DNA of 64,000 bases from positions 1 through 64,000 of the forward strand of contig DATHMK010000093.1 in assembly GCA_035487155.1 (NCBI GenBank), in the 5' to 3' direction. The stretch comes from DAIDKA01 sp035487155. GTDB lineage: Bacteria > Pseudomonadota > Gammaproteobacteria > Steroidobacterales > Steroidobacteraceae. Position 1 is the first letter of the stretch. Every line of letters begins with the position of its first letter. This document shows, one piece after another, positions 25,020 through 33,160 of this stretch. A program made the translations under genes and the position numbers. Under the pieces are notes generated by a model that searched no databases, was not told the DNA's origin, and worked only from the letters and a program-made list of their open reading frames with translations.

Positions 25020-25313
25020 GTGATATTCCCGTCAAGTCGATGGGTCGTCTTACTCATATTTCTCGCCGATCTTTGGCGCGCGCTGCCGAATAGCGACTTG
25101 GTGTGGGCGGTGCTCATCTGCGATGGTGCCGCGGCCGGACTGATATTCTTTGCACGACAGATCGACGACATCACCTTTGGAACCACCCAAAGGGGATACC
25201 AGATTGATTCGCACACACCGCCGTTTCTCATCGCCGGCTTTGGTTGGCTACTGCTCTTGAGCTTCTCCGCGCTTTTGATATCGGGTCGGCTGGTCCGCTA
25301 CACCCACATGTAG
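25020..25313 (+). CDS. Last cassette: small membrane protein
   Basis: 97 aa with two hydrophobic segments at the ends (about 7-40 and 71-89) and a polar middle (RQIDDITFGTTQRGYQIDSH). GTG start at 25020, 5 bp after R' of site 18. No attC follows it: the next feature is the minus-strand PQQ dehydrogenase, so this gene marks the right edge of the array. Confidence 0.55.
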   Translation: MIFPSSRWVVLLIFLADLWRALPNSDLVWAVLICDGAAAGLIFFARQIDDITFGTTQRGYQIDSHTPPFLIAGFGWLLLLSFSALLISGRLVRYTHM

Positions 25314-25353
25314 GGATGCTGCCAGCTCGCCAAGAGGGCGGCCCCGCGCATGC

Positions 25354-27444
25354 CTATGGCCGCGTCGCTGCCGCTGCCAGCGCCGCCTTGGCCTGATTGG
25401 CGCGATCGATGAGGTAGGCGCGGATGCTCTCCAGTTCCTCGGGGCTCACCTTGCCCTTGAAGGAGGCCATGCCGCCGTCCTGCATGGCGCCATCGATCAC
25501 GATGGTCCGCATCACCTCGGCAGTGCCGATCGCGGGCGAATAGCGCAGATCCGGGAAGGCGCCGCGGTTGGCATAGGAGGTGTCGTGGCACATGGCGCAA
25601 TGATCGGCGAAGGCCTGTTGACCGGCGGCGATGACTTCCTTCGAGGCTGTCGAGGGCGGTGGGTTCAGGACCCTCGGTGGCGGCGGTGGTGGCGCCGGCG
25701 GCAGGCTTGCGCTGCCGTTCAGTTTGAACGCCAGCAGTCGCGACTGATTGCTCATTCCATAGGGCACCAGTCCATAGCCTGCCTCCACGGCCACGTACTC
25801 CTGGCCGTCCACTTCGAAGGTGGAGGCGGCGGCCACCACGCCGGTCTGCGCCTCGAAGGTCCACAGTGGCTGGCCGTTATCCGCGCGGTAGGCGATGAAC
25901 TGCCCTTTGTTCGTACCCTGGAAAACCAGGCCTCCGGCCGTCGACAGTACGCCATCGCCGATGCTGCCGTGGGGGGGCGTGCGCCATACTTCGCTCTGCT
26001 TTATCGGATCCCAGGCGATCAGTTGCGAACTCGCAGTTCGTGGCGCACTGGAATGCTGGTCCTCGTAGGTCGACGGCGGCAACCCTGTTGCCAGACCCGT
26101 TATCGAGGACATTGGTTTGCCGTTGAAGGCGTCGGCAGCCTTCATCAGCCCGCTGGTCTGGATGACCGAAAAATACGCAAGGCCGGTCTGCGGATCGTAG
26201 GAGAAGGGATGCCAGGCATGCGCGCCCTGGCCACCGGGCTGCACGATCGCGATCTTGCGTGTGATTTCGTAACGGTCGACATCGGTCATCTTCGGCTTGC
26301 CGCTCAGCTGATCGATGCCGGTGGTCCAGCTCACAGGAACGAAGTTCCTGGCCGATATGAGCTTGCCGGTCCTGGCATCCAGTACGTAGTAGATGCCGTT
26401 CTTTGAGGCCTGCATCAGCACCCGTCGCGAGCGGCCGTCGATCTTCAGGTCGGCCAGCATCAGGGGCGAGGTCGCATCGTAGTCCCACTCATCGCCGGGG
26501 GTTTCCTGGTAATGCCAGACATACTGGCCGGTATCCGGATTCACCGCGATGATGGAGGCGATGTACAGATTGTCGCCGCCGCCCGCGCCGCGGTACTGGC
26601 GATTCCAGGGTGAGCCGTTGCCGGTGCCGATGTACAGCAGGTTCAGACGAGAGTCATAGACTATGCCGTCCCACACCGTGCCGCCGCCGCCCCACTTCCA
26701 GAAGTCACCATTCCAGGTGCTCGCAGCGGCATTGAGATAGTCGGGCTCCTGGCCGTCGGCCGGATTGCCCGGCACCGTGTAGAAGCGCCACAGCTGCCTG
26801 CCGGTCTCGGCGTCATAGGCGGAGATGTAGCCGCGCACGCCGAATTCAGCACCGGCGTTGCCGATGATGACCTTGCCATTGGCGATGCGCGGTGCGCCGG
26901 TGCTGGTCACCGGCTTGTCATGATCCAGAGTCAGAGTGCTCCACACGACCGCGCCGGTTCCGGCGTCCAGGGCCACCAGTCGGCCGTCGTAGGTTGACAC
27001 ATAGATGCGGCCCTTCCAGGCGGCCACGCCGCGATTGACGAGGTCACAGCAACCACGCCCGGCAAACTCGCCCGGCACCTTGGGGTCATAGGCCCACAGC
27101 AACTTGCCGGTGCGCGCATCCACTGCCTTGACCTTGCTCCAGGCCGTCGAAAAATACAGCACGCCGTCGATGGCCAGCGGAGTCGCCTCCTGGCCGCGGT
27201 TGCTGTCGAAGTCCAGGTACCAGGCCAGGGACAGCTGCTTCACATTGTCGGTGTTGATCTGCTTGAGCGGGCTGTAGCGCTGCTCGTCCGTGGTTCGACC
27301 CACGGTCAACCATTGACCGGGCTCGGAAGCTGCTTTGCCCAGACGGGCGGCATCCACGGCCGCAGGACCGGCGGCCTGGGCTGCGGCGCACTGCAACAGC
27401 ACGGCGGCCAACCAGGGCCCGATCAGCTTTGAACACCTAATCAT
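25354..27444 (-). CDS. Quinohemoprotein (PQQ and heme c) alcohol dehydrogenase
   Basis: 696 aa periplasmic type II quinohemoprotein. Signal peptide (about 1-24, AAVLLQCAAAQAAG). The eight-bladed PQQ propeller contains the vicinal Cys pair in GRGCCDLVNRG, the calcium/catalytic Asp region DEWDYDATSP and the tryptophan-docking motif GTGNGSPWNRQYRG. A proline linker (PPAPPPPPPR) leads to a cytochrome c domain with CAMCH at about residue 627. It oxidises alcohols and passes electrons to heme c. ATG at 27444 has GGGGGAG upstream. It is divergent from the dienelactone hydrolase gene over 107 bp and abuts the array. A dead relative lies at 15005-15177. Confidence 0.93.
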   Translation of the reverse strand: MIRCSKLIGPWLAAVLLQCAAAQAAGPAAVDAARLGKAASEPGQWLTVGRTTDEQRYSPLKQINTDNVKQLSLAWYLDFDSNRGQEATPLAIDGVLYFSTAWSKVKAVDARTGKLLWAYDPKVPGEFAGRGCCDLVNRGVAAWKGRIYVSTYDGRLVALDAGTGAVVWSTLTLDHDKPVTSTGAPRIANGKVIIGNAGAEFGVRGYISAYDAETGRQLWRFYTVPGNPADGQEPDYLNAAASTWNGDFWKWGGGGTVWDGIVYDSRLNLLYIGTGNGSPWNRQYRGAGGGDNLYIASIIAVNPDTGQYVWHYQETPGDEWDYDATSPLMLADLKIDGRSRRVLMQASKNGIYYVLDARTGKLISARNFVPVSWTTGIDQLSGKPKMTDVDRYEITRKIAIVQPGGQGAHAWHPFSYDPQTGLAYFSVIQTSGLMKAADAFNGKPMSSITGLATGLPPSTYEDQHSSAPRTASSQLIAWDPIKQSEVWRTPPHGSIGDGVLSTAGGLVFQGTNKGQFIAYRADNGQPLWTFEAQTGVVAAASTFEVDGQEYVAVEAGYGLVPYGMSNQSRLLAFKLNGSASLPPAPPPPPPRVLNPPPSTASKEVIAAGQQAFADHCAMCHDTSYANRGAFPDLRYSPAIGTAEVMRTIVIDGAMQDGGMASFKGKVSPEELESIRAYLIDRANQAKAALAAAATRP

Positions 27445-27551
27445 GAAAGCTCCCCCCTCGTCCTGGCGCTGACTGTATGACTTGCGCGGTTGCCAACGCA
27501 ACGCCAGACTCTGCGTTCGGCCCCCACGCTGCGGTCAACAGGAGAGCTAGG

Positions 27552-28421
27552 ATGTGCGAGCAAGACGATTTCGATGCCATGGTGTCCTACCAGCGCCGCG
27601 CGACTCTGTCGCGGCGGGAGTTCGGGGCGGTTTCGCTGGGCGCGGGCCTCGTGTCACTGGTGCCGGCCGGCGCCTATGCCGCTGAGACCACGGGCGCCGA
27701 TGTCGAGATCAAGACGCCCGATGGCACCTGCGATGCCTATTTCGTGCATCCCGCCAAGGGCAGGCATCCTGCAGTTCTCATCTGGCCCGACATTTTCGGC
27801 CTGCGCCCTGCCTTCAAGGACATGGCCAAGCGCCTGGCCGAGTCCGGCTACTCGGTACTCGTGATCAACCCCTTCTACCGCATCAAGAAGGCGCCGACCT
27901 CGACCACCACCACCTTCGATGCCACCACGCGCGCGATGCTCACCAGCATGATGGGATCGCTGACCCCGGCCACCGCGGCCACCGATGGGGCGGCGTTCGT
28001 TCCCTGGCTTGACCAGCAGCACTCCGTCGACAAGAAGAAAAAGCTGGGGACGACGGGCTATTGCATGGGCGGCCCGTTCACTTTCCGGCTTGCTGCGCAG
28101 TTCCCGGATCGGGTCGGCGCCATCGCGACTTTCCACGGTGCTGCGCTTGCGACATCCTCGCCGGACAGCCCGCACCTGCTGATCCCCAAGATGAAGGCCA
28201 GCGCGCTGATCGCCATAGCCGCCAGCGATGACATGCAGGATCCGAAGGCCAAGGACACCCTCGAGGCCGCCTTCACCGCGGCCGGCCTACCGCACGAGGT
28301 GCAGGTCTATGAGGGCACCAAGCACGGCTGGTGTCCGCCGGATTCTGGCGTCTATGACCATGATTCGGCGGAGAAGGCCTGGTCGCGGCTGCTGTTCTGG
28401 TTCAACAAGTCATTGGTGTAA
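27552..28421 (+). CDS. Tat-exported dienelactone hydrolase-like protein
   Basis: 289 aa alpha/beta hydrolase of the dienelactone hydrolase family. N-terminal Tat signal SRREFGAVSLGAG, then DVEIKTPDGTCDAYFV and WPDIFGLRPAFKDMAKRLA. The nucleophile is Cys in GYCMGG, with Asp in IAASDDMQD and His in GTKHGW. Such enzymes open dienelactones in chlorocatechol pathways, but many are general carboxyl-esterases. The ATG at 27552 has AGGAG upstream. It is followed by the aldo/keto reductase in TAATG overlap, hence co-translated, and is divergent from the PQQ alcohol dehydrogenase. Confidence 0.88.
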   Translation: MCEQDDFDAMVSYQRRATLSRREFGAVSLGAGLVSLVPAGAYAAETTGADVEIKTPDGTCDAYFVHPAKGRHPAVLIWPDIFGLRPAFKDMAKRLAESGYSVLVINPFYRIKKAPTSTTTTFDATTRAMLTSMMGSLTPATAATDGAAFVPWLDQQHSVDKKKKLGTTGYCMGGPFTFRLAAQFPDRVGAIATFHGAALATSSPDSPHLLIPKMKASALIAIAASDDMQDPKAKDTLEAAFTAAGLPHEVQVYEGTKHGWCPPDSGVYDHDSAEKAWSRLLFWFNKSLV

Positions 28422-29422
28422 TGCCGATCCACGCGTACGCCGCACATGAATACCCTCAAGTCATGAACAGATTTCTGGGCCTGGGTTGCATGGGCATGTC
28501 GGGCATGTATGGGCCCGCCGATCGCGCGGAAAGCATCGCCACCATCCATGCTGCGCTGGCAGCCGGCATCACCCTGCTGGATACCGGTGACTTCTACGGC
28601 ATGGGGCACAATGAGCTTCTGATCCGCGATGCGCTGGTCGGACGGTCACGCGAACAGGTTCAGATCAGTGTCAAATTCGGGGCGCTTCGCGGACCGGACG
28701 GGGCATGGCTGGGGTACGACAGCCGCCCTGCCGCGATCCGCAATTTCCTCACCTACTCGCTGCAGCGGCTGGGCACCGACTACATCGACATCTACCGCCC
28801 CGCGCGGCTTGATCCGGGAGTTCCCATCGAGGAGACGGTTGGCGCGATCGCCGCACTCATCAAGGAGGGTTACGTACGGCAGGTCGGGCTGTCCGAAGTC
28901 GGCGCGGCAACGCTGCGCCGTGCCGCCGCCGTGCATCCCATCAGCGACCTTCAGATCGAATACTCGCTGATCTCGCGCGGCATCGAGGCGCAGATCCTGC
29001 CCACCTGCCGTGAGCTGGGTATCGACATCACCGCCTACGGGGTTCTGTCGCGCGGACTGATCAGCGGCCACTGGACCGCCGGTTCAGCCAGCGGCAAGGA
29101 TTTCCGTGCCTTCAGTCCGCGTTTCCAGGGTCAGAATCTCAGTGCCAATCTGGCGCTGGTCGAAAAACTGCGCGCGATCGCCTCGAGTATCGGCGCCAGT
29201 GTCGCGCAGGTGGCCATCGCCTGGGTGGCCGCTCAGGGCACGGACATCATTCCACTGGTCGGGTCACGGACCCGCAAGCAGCTCACCGAGGCCCTGGGAG
29301 CGGTGTCTCTGCAATTGACCGCCGAGCATCTGGAAGCGCTGTCGGAGGCCATTCCGGCCGATGCCGCGGCCGGCGGCCGCTATCCGCAGGCCGCTCTGCA
29401 GCACCTCGACAGCGAGCAGTAA
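28421..29422 (+). CDS. Aldo/keto reductase with altered catalytic His
   Basis: 333 aa TIM-barrel oxidoreductase of the YakC/pyridoxal reductase-like group. LGLGCMGMSGMYG at the start, catalytic Asp and Tyr in LLDTGDFYG, and Lys in ISVKFGAL. In DIYRPARLDPGVPIEETVG the usual tetrad His (Y-x-x-H-R) is replaced by Ala in the aligned position. The NADP-binding end PLVGSRTRKQLTEALG is intact. The first beta-strand seems short. Start ATG 28421 overlaps the upstream stop (TAATG); ATG 28463 is an alternative. Possibly acts with the hydrolase on a common substrate, which is an inference. Confidence 0.85.
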   Translation: MPIHAYAAHEYPQVMNRFLGLGCMGMSGMYGPADRAESIATIHAALAAGITLLDTGDFYGMGHNELLIRDALVGRSREQVQISVKFGALRGPDGAWLGYDSRPAAIRNFLTYSLQRLGTDYIDIYRPARLDPGVPIEETVGAIAALIKEGYVRQVGLSEVGAATLRRAAAVHPISDLQIEYSLISRGIEAQILPTCRELGIDITAYGVLSRGLISGHWTAGSASGKDFRAFSPRFQGQNLSANLALVEKLRAIASSIGASVAQVAIAWVAAQGTDIIPLVGSRTRKQLTEALGAVSLQLTAEHLEALSEAIPADAAAGGRYPQAALQHLDSEQ

Positions 29423-29427
29423 CGGCA

Positions 29428-29970
29428 CTAGCGCGCCGCGACCTCCTCCTGAGAAGGCTTCAGTACGTCGGCGCGCAGGCCCACGTTGATCTTCTCGCAG
29501 GTCGACACGGGGATGAGCTTGATATTCTTGGCCGAAAACAAGGGCACGATCGTTCTTGTGGCCTCCTGCAGCAACGCGCAATCCCCGCCCATTTGAACGG
29601 GCTGCCAGTGGGCATCAATCGGCGATTCCCCGGCCGCTCCGTCGGCGCCGTTGGGGGCCAGTACCTTGAACGTCATGGCCACGCACGGACGAGCTCCCGC
29701 CCGCCAGCAGCCGCGCATGTCACGGATGATGGAGCGTGCGCCAAGCTGCCGCAGCACGAACACGACTTGCGTATAGAGCTGTTCGTTGCTGGTGGGTGTC
29801 AGCGCCAGTGGCTCGCCACTGTCCCTGATTTCCGGACTGAGGTAGTCGGGGCCCACGAAGCGCAGCTCACGCTGCACCCAGACCGCGGGTTGGCTCGGAG
29901 CCACCGCTTCGGCGCCACCGCAGGCCAAGAGGCCGATGATCGCCATTGGAACCAGAATGCGGATAAGCAT
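29428..29970 (-). CDS. Putative lipoprotein
   Basis: 180 aa. Signal peptide MLIRILVPMAIIGLLACGG with a lipobox LLAC and lipidated Cys at residue 17. The mature part contains RELRFVGPDYLSPEIRD and two Cys pairs (MRGCWRAGARPCV, GGDCALL, STCEKI). No family recognised. Convergent with the aldo/keto reductase, 5 bp apart. It is last in a minus-strand run after the amine oxidase and PilZ genes. Confidence 0.7.
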   Translation of the reverse strand: MLIRILVPMAIIGLLACGGAEAVAPSQPAVWVQRELRFVGPDYLSPEIRDSGEPLALTPTSNEQLYTQVVFVLRQLGARSIIRDMRGCWRAGARPCVAMTFKVLAPNGADGAAGESPIDAHWQPVQMGGDCALLQEATRTIVPLFSAKNIKLIPVSTCEKINVGLRADVLKPSQEEVAAR

Positions 29971-30039
29971 GGGAATTCCTCCAGAGCCTACCCGGCAAAT
30001 TCTAGTCCTTTGCCCCTATTCGAACCACAAATTCCGCTG

Positions 30040-30372
30040 TTACGCCGCCACCGCCTCCGAGTGGTCATAAGGGGCGGCCCTGACCAGGTCGATTACATCG
30101 ATGGGGGCAAATTCCGCCCACTCGACGCCCATCACTGCGCCCGAGCGGCGCACCAGATACGCATCGATGACGCAATCATAGGAGATCGCGCCAGCACTGC
30201 GGCTGATGGATACCTGCAGGCGCGACCCAATGCTAGAGTCCAACGGGCTCACGAGCAGTGCGCCGCCCAGGCTGATATTGCTGAGCCGACCGGACTCGCA
30301 CCGGGACATGCCGGGGTGCATGACCCGGATCGGAAGATCCATGGCAACCCTGTTTCCCCAACGATGGTCCAT
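30040..30372 (-). CDS. PilZ-domain protein (c-di-GMP binding candidate)
   Basis: 110 aa single PilZ domain. The N-terminal HRWGNRVAMDLPI supplies a possible RxxxR-like motif, followed by the beta-barrel signature SNISLGGALL (D/NxSxGG). PilZ proteins bind cyclic-di-GMP and control motility or exopolysaccharide. The first Arg of the motif is degenerate, so nucleotide binding is not certain. Free-standing, in the same direction as the amine oxidase gene upstream. Confidence 0.82.
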   Translation of the reverse strand: MDHRWGNRVAMDLPIRVMHPGMSRCESGRLSNISLGGALLVSPLDSSIGSRLQVSISRSAGAISYDCVIDAYLVRRSGAVMGVEWAEFAPIDVIDLVRAAPYDHSEAVAA

Positions 30373-30442
30373 GCCGAATTATCGCAACCGTCGCCTTATC
30401 TTTGCTCGGCGCCGATCGGACATTTACGGCGTGAGATTTTTC

Positions 30443-31768
30443 CTACAGATGCGCCATCTGCAGCTGCTGCGCGGCCCGCTGTCCGGTTCCCAGTGCACCA
30501 TGCACCGTGCCCCAGTGGCCGGTGACATCGGTGTGCTCACCGGCAAAGAAGAGCGTATCGCCAATGGGCGTGGACAATATGGACGAGGCCTCGAGGGCCC
30601 CCGCAGGGGCATAACTATAGGCGCCGCGGCAATGCGGATCGCGCGTCCAGTCGTGGCAGTGATGGCTGATCAGGGCCGCCTTGAGCCTCGCTTTCGGCAC
30701 CTCCACGATGTGCGACAAAGCCTCCAAGGCCTGCTCTGCCAGCGCCGCGGGGAGGTTCGCTGAGTCCAGGCGGCGCATGAGCTCGCACGCGCGCGTACCG
30801 CCCGCCCAGGCCGTTATCAGCGGTGCAGGGTTGGGCATTGGCGTCCACCAGGTCGGCAATGGTTCCTGCGGTGCATAAAGAAAGCTCAGATCCTCGGGCC
30901 AATATTTTGCGTCGAACAGCAGGCTGGTGCGCAGTACATGCCCGAATGCCAGCCGGGACGCGGCCTGCAAGGCTTCTGCGGGCTCGGGCGAGAACTGAAG
31001 CGCGGCCTGCAGGACGCCCAACGGCACCGTGATGACGCACTGCTTCGCCGTAAGTTTGAAGTTTGCGCCAGCGGGCCCGGTGCCCGATAGCTGGACGGTG
31101 TGGGCCGCCCAGTCGATGCGTTGCACTTGGTGGTCGAGCAGCAGCTGGCCGCCGGCGGCGCGAATGCGATCCAGCAGATAGGCCGGTAGCGCCCCGTAGC
31201 CTGCACAGACATGGAACAGTCGGTCTGCGTCAATGGCGTCTTCGGCTTGCTGTTGCCGCACCAGCGCAGCGATGCCGATGCGGTTGCGATCGGCCGCATT
31301 GAAACCCTCGACGTAGGCGCACGCGCGCTGCGCCGCGGCTCCACCGATGTGGGCGCGCACCAGATACTCGGCGAAAGTCTCATCGGTGCCTTCGGGCTGC
31401 ATCATGAACCAGGTGATCAGGTCTTCGAGCACCTTGCTGGGATCGTTCTCGACGCGTCTTGCGGATGTCAGCTTGCCGGCATCGAAATAAAGCCGGGACC
31501 CGTCAAGTTCCTGGGTCTGCAGGTTCGCCTCCTGCAGCAGCTTGCAGGTGGACTGCGGCAAGCCGTGGACGAACTCCGCGCCCAGTTCCACCGGCAGCGG
31601 GTCTGCGTCCCTTGCCGGCACCCGTTGCGTGTGGATCCGACCGCCGATGCGCGATCGCGCCTCCAGAATCACGACCTTTTTGCCGCCCTCGGCCAGCGCA
31701 CGGGCGGCCGCGAGACCTGCCGCGCCCGCGCCCAGCACCACCACCTCAATCTCGCCCGGATGTTTCAT
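30443..31768 (-). CDS. FAD-dependent amine oxidase
   Basis: 441 aa flavoprotein of the amine oxidase/polyamine oxidase superfamily. N-terminal dinucleotide motif VVVLGAGAAGLAAARALAEG, then RSRIGGRIHTQRV. A central ELGAEFVHGL and the FAD-binding C-terminus LFFAGEHTDVTGHWGTVHGA identify it. It oxidises amines with H2O2 release; the substrate is unclear. The ATG at 31768 has weak ribosome-site context. Divergent from the RND operon over 176 bp. Confidence 0.9.
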   Translation of the reverse strand: MKHPGEIEVVVLGAGAAGLAAARALAEGGKKVVILEARSRIGGRIHTQRVPARDADPLPVELGAEFVHGLPQSTCKLLQEANLQTQELDGSRLYFDAGKLTSARRVENDPSKVLEDLITWFMMQPEGTDETFAEYLVRAHIGGAAAQRACAYVEGFNAADRNRIGIAALVRQQQAEDAIDADRLFHVCAGYGALPAYLLDRIRAAGGQLLLDHQVQRIDWAAHTVQLSGTGPAGANFKLTAKQCVITVPLGVLQAALQFSPEPAEALQAASRLAFGHVLRTSLLFDAKYWPEDLSFLYAPQEPLPTWWTPMPNPAPLITAWAGGTRACELMRRLDSANLPAALAEQALEALSHIVEVPKARLKAALISHHCHDWTRDPHCRGAYSYAPAGALEASSILSTPIGDTLFFAGEHTDVTGHWGTVHGALGTGQRAAQQLQMAHL

Positions 31769-31944
31769 TGCGTTACCAGTATGTTACGGCCTCTCTCAAA
31801 AGGGGTAGACGCAGGCCCCCACCTGGGGACCTTTTTCCTAGGGCATGGGGTGAATGTTCAATGGGCGCCCCGGACCGGATGATGTGACCCATCAGCACTG
31901 GCTGTGAAAACAGACAGAGAGTCATTGAGTACGGGGAGTTCGCC

Positions 31945-33144
31945 ATGAGTCGCCATTCGATTTCCATTTGGTTCGCCGCCGTCGTTTTTGCCCTGGCCAT
32001 CGTGGTGCAGCTCGCCGGTTGCACGCCCGGTGTCACCGCGACCCCGGCGGCCGCTGCGCCTGCCCCGGCCGTCTCCGTGGCCACGGTGGTGTCGCGGCAG
32101 ATCTCGGACTTCGATGAGTTCACCGGCCGCTTCGAGGCCGTGGATCGGGTGGAGATCCGGCCGCGCGTCTCCGGCTACATCGCCTCGGTGAATTTCGTCC
32201 AGGGGCGCGAAGTCAGCAAGGGTGAAGTGCTGTTCATCATTGATCCGCGGCCCTACGAGGCGGCGTTGAAGCAGGCCCAGGCGCAGCTGGCGCAGGCCCG
32301 CTCGCAGCTGACCCTGGCCATCTCCGAGCAGGATCGCGCCAACAAGCTCCTGGCGGCACATGCCATTTCGCGCGAAGAGCTCGAGAGTCGCGACGCGGCC
32401 CTGCAGCAGGCCAATGCCAATGTCGCCGGCGCCGCGGCCGCGGTCGACACTGCGGCGCTCAACGTGAGTTTCACGCGCGTCACGGCGCCCATCAACGGGG
32501 TGGTCAGCCGCGCTGAAATCACCGCCGGGAACCTGGTGACCAGCGGCCAGACGCTTCTGACCACCGTGGTGTCCGTGGATCCCATCTATGTCAGCTTCCA
32601 GGGCGATGAGCAGGGCTTCCTCAGCTTCATGAACTACGCCCGCAGCGGCGGTGAGGCGGAGGCCACGCATCCGGTCTTCGTCGGCCTCGCCAATGAAGAG
32701 GGCTATCCGCACCAGGGCGCCATCGCCTTCGTGGACAATGAAATCGATGCGGCCACCGGCACCGTCCGCGTCCGTGGGCGGCTTGACAATCACGATCGCC
32801 AGTTCACCCCCGGCATGTTCGCGCGGGTGAAGGTCACGGGGGCCAAGACCTTCCCGGCATTGCTGATCAATGAGAGCGCGGTCGGCACGGATCAGGGGCT
32901 CAAGTACGTGCTGCGCGTGGGCGCCGACAACACCATCGAGTACCGCCAGGTGAAGCTCGGTCCGGTTGTCGATGGTCTGCGGGTGGTGCGCGAGGGCCTG
33001 AACGTCGGTGACACCATTGTGGTCAACGGCCTGCAGCATGTGCGTCCGGGCATGACCATCACCCCGCAGCGGGTCGCGATGGGCGAGGAAAACCTCAAAG
33101 CCGCCCCTGCGGCACCGGGCCTGGTTGCGCGCAACGACCGCTAA
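31945..33144 (+). CDS. RND efflux periplasmic adaptor (AcrA/MexA family)
   Basis: 399 aa periplasmic adaptor. Signal peptide with a lipobox-like VQLAGC, lipoyl half EIRPRVSGYIASVNFVQGRE, a coiled hairpin rich in Ala/Gln, the second half FTRVTAPINGVVSRAEIT, then beta-barrel and membrane-proximal domains (GLRVVREGLNVGDTIVVNG). GGGGAG precedes ATG 31945. First gene of the efflux operon; the RND transporter follows in 16 bp. The 176-bp gap to the divergent amine oxidase is the likely promoter and operator. Confidence 0.94.
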   Translation: MSRHSISIWFAAVVFALAIVVQLAGCTPGVTATPAAAAPAPAVSVATVVSRQISDFDEFTGRFEAVDRVEIRPRVSGYIASVNFVQGREVSKGEVLFIIDPRPYEAALKQAQAQLAQARSQLTLAISEQDRANKLLAAHAISREELESRDAALQQANANVAGAAAAVDTAALNVSFTRVTAPINGVVSRAEITAGNLVTSGQTLLTTVVSVDPIYVSFQGDEQGFLSFMNYARSGGEAEATHPVFVGLANEEGYPHQGAIAFVDNEIDAATGTVRVRGRLDNHDRQFTPGMFARVKVTGAKTFPALLINESAVGTDQGLKYVLRVGADNTIEYRQVKLGPVVDGLRVVREGLNVGDTIVVNGLQHVRPGMTITPQRVAMGEENLKAAPAAPGLVARNDR

Positions 33145-33160
33145 CGCCCCGAGGCACGCC

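Noticed and set aside
31813..31838. Hairpin GGCCCC..GGGGACC followed by five T as an intrinsic terminator
   Set aside because: It lies between divergent genes and would face no upstream plus-strand gene; the stem is short and bulged.
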